Shown: positions 20,917 to 22,083 of the stretch, piece by piece
Numbering within the stretch: position 1 is the stretch's first letter
Layout: every line of letters starts with the position of its first letter
Origin: Rhizobiales bacterium UBA1912
GTDB lineage: Bacteria > Pseudomonadota > Alphaproteobacteria > Rhizobiales > Devosiaceae
Direction: 5' to 3'
DNA length: 22,083 bases
Assembly (NCBI GenBank): GCA_002337455.1
Contig: DDGC01000014.1
Coordinates: forward strand, 1 to 22,083
The notes under the pieces: generated by a model
What the model saw: the letters and a program-made list of their open reading frames with translations, nothing else
Databases searched by the model: none
Told to the model about the DNA's origin: nothing
Translations under genes and position numbers: made by a program

Positions 20917-22083
20917 TCATTTACCGATCAGGCTCGGCCAGGTGTGGTGGAAGTCACCATCCTTGTCCAAACGCTTGAACCCATGGGCGCCGAAGAAATC
21001 GCGCTGCCCCTGGGTCAGGTTTGTCGTTCCCCGTCCCTGCCGGTAAGCATCGAAATAGGCCAGGGCCGACGAGAGGCACGGCGCGGGCAATTCGTTGATC
21101 GCGCAGGTCGCAACCACCGCACGCAACGCGCCATTGCTGTCCTTCATCATGTCGATAAAGGCTGGCTGGGTCAGAAGATTGGCCGCCCCACCACGGTCGA
21201 ACGCCTGGGAAATCTGGTCGAGGAAACGCGAGCGGATGATACAGCCGGCCCGCCAGATTTTGGCGATTGTCGCCAGCGGCAGGTTCCAGCCGTTTTCCTC
21301 GGACGCCTTGGCCATGACGGCAAAGCCCTGAGCGTAGGCGGCGATCTTGCCGGCCAGCAGCGCCTTTTCCAGCGCCTCGAGCGATATTGTAGCGTTGCCC
21401 TTTGCCCCGGCGCCGTAGATTTCCTCGCCCCGGACGCGTTCGTCCTTCATGGCCGAAATCGACCGCGCGGCGACAGCACCTTCGATCGTGGTGGCCGAAA
21501 TGCCCAGATTGAGCGCTTCGATGGCCGACCAGCGGCCGGTGCCCTTTTGGCCGGCGGCATCGAGGATCACTTCGACCAGCGGCTTGCCGGACTCGTCATC
21601 CATCGCATTGAGCACATGGCCGGTGATTTCGATGAGATAGCTGTCGAGCGGTCCCTTGTCCCATTCCTCGAAAACCTTGGCGCAGTCCGCCGGGCTCATG
21701 CCCAGCCCGTCGCGCATGATGCCGTAGATCTCGGCGATCATCTGCATGTCGGCATATTCGATGCCGTTGTGGATGGTCTTGACGAAATGGCCGGCGCCAC
21801 CGGTGCCCAGATAAGCGCAGCACGCCTCGCCATTGAACTTGGCGGAAATGGCAGTGAGCACCGCCTCGGCATTTTCCCACTGGGCTTCCGAGCCGCCGAC
21901 CATGATCGAAGGACCGTGCCGCGCACCCTCTTCACCGCCGGAAACGCCGATGCCCAGAAAGCCGATGCCGGTGCCATCGAGTTCGGAAAAGCGGCGCACG
22001 GTATCGCGGTAGTTGGCGTTGCCGGCGTCGATGATGACATCGCCCTCGGCAAGCAGAGGTTTGAGTTCGGCAATCACCTGATC
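20917..22083 (-). CDS. gnd: 6-phosphogluconate dehydrogenase, decarboxylating (5' end outside window)
   Basis: Enzyme of the oxidative pentose phosphate pathway that converts 6-phosphogluconate and NADP+ to ribulose 5-phosphate, CO2 and NADPH. About 388 C-terminal residues are present; the missing N-terminal 80-90 residues would hold the NADP-binding Rossmann fold. Seen: IDAGNANYRDT, the substrate loop GVSGGEEGARHGPSIMVGG, catalytic Lys and Glu in VKTIHNGIEYADMQ, and the family signature DAAGQKGTGRWS. The length and C-terminal DGDFHHTWP match the classical NADP-dependent long form rather than the short Gnd type. Reading continues to base 22083 with codons GAT CAG before the first in-window GTG, so the frame runs off the edge. 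It is convergent with the MFS gene. Confidence 0.96.
   Translation of the reverse strand, partial: DQVIAELKPLLAEGDVIIDAGNANYRDTVRRFSELDGTGIGFLGIGVSGGEEGARHGPSIMVGGSEAQWENAEAVLTAISAKFNGEACCAYLGTGGAGHFVKTIHNGIEYADMQMIAEIYGIMRDGLGMSPADCAKVFEEWDKGPLDSYLIEITGHVLNAMDDESGKPLVEVILDAAGQKGTGRWSAIEALNLGISATTIEGAVAARSISAMKDERVRGEEIYGAGAKGNATISLEALEKALLAGKIAAYAQGFAVMAKASEENGWNLPLATIAKIWRAGCIIRSRFLDQISQAFDRGGAANLLTQPAFIDMMKDSNGALRAVVATCAINELPAPCLSSALAYFDAYRQGRGTTNLTQGQRDFFGAHGFKRLDKDGDFHHTWPSLIGK

Overview
The window reads as chromosomal DNA of an alphaproteobacterium of the order Hyphomicrobiales, most likely Devosiaceae (Devosia/Pelagibacterium-like). The grounds are high GC, dense gene packing, gene pairs typical of that order (IscU-like scaffold-yidD-thrS, folE-hisI, cysE-DUF3126), short families largely found there (PAS_5, DUF3126, zf-CHCC, BTLCP), and a match to the CtrA box. 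Genus placement is inference from memory of families, not a search. There is no phage, IS element, CRISPR array, tRNA or rRNA, and no gene-free stretch longer than about 210 bases.

Layout. 1-3446 (minus strand): IscU-like scaffold, yidD, a GFA-family zinc protein and thrS, the first three overlapping or coupled, thrS closed by a textbook terminator. 3638-5466 (plus): folE and hisI, then an ICMT-like membrane methyltransferase whose end overlaps the convergent rhomboid protease (5449-6198). 6199-6379 is a divergent control region carrying an exact DnaA-box match and an exact TTAA-N7-TTAA CtrA-type box. 6380-7763 (plus): a PAS_5 protein and a two-domain PilZ protein. The PilZ 3' end has been tandemly copied into the gap before a convergent CPBP-family membrane protein. 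9020-10241 (plus): a lipoprotein cell-wall hydrolase and a secreted transglutaminase-like cysteine peptidase with a strong terminator.

10346-12691 (minus): a SulP anion transporter followed by a tandem universal stress protein. 12897-14014: a small membrane protein (minus) and a single-pass periplasmic protein (plus), both of unknown role. 14020-15633 (minus): a BCCT transporter whose betaine-binding aromatic box is largely replaced. 15763-17845 (minus): an alpha/beta hydrolase, cysE behind a promoter with a 27-bp dyad, and DUF3126. 17982-20892 (plus): a zf-CHCC zinc protein, a flavin monooxygenase and a Tet-type MFS exporter. 20917-22083 (minus): 6-phosphogluconate dehydrogenase, cut by the window edge.

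Most of this is housekeeping (threonyl-tRNA synthesis, folate/pterin and histidine synthesis, cysteine synthesis, pentose phosphate pathway) interleaved with envelope and signalling genes. I see no clear new multi-gene system. The points most worth a second look are the BCCT binding-site substitutions, the CtrA/DnaA-box control region before the PAS-PilZ pair, the tandem duplication at the PilZ 3' end, and the dyad in the cysE promoter.
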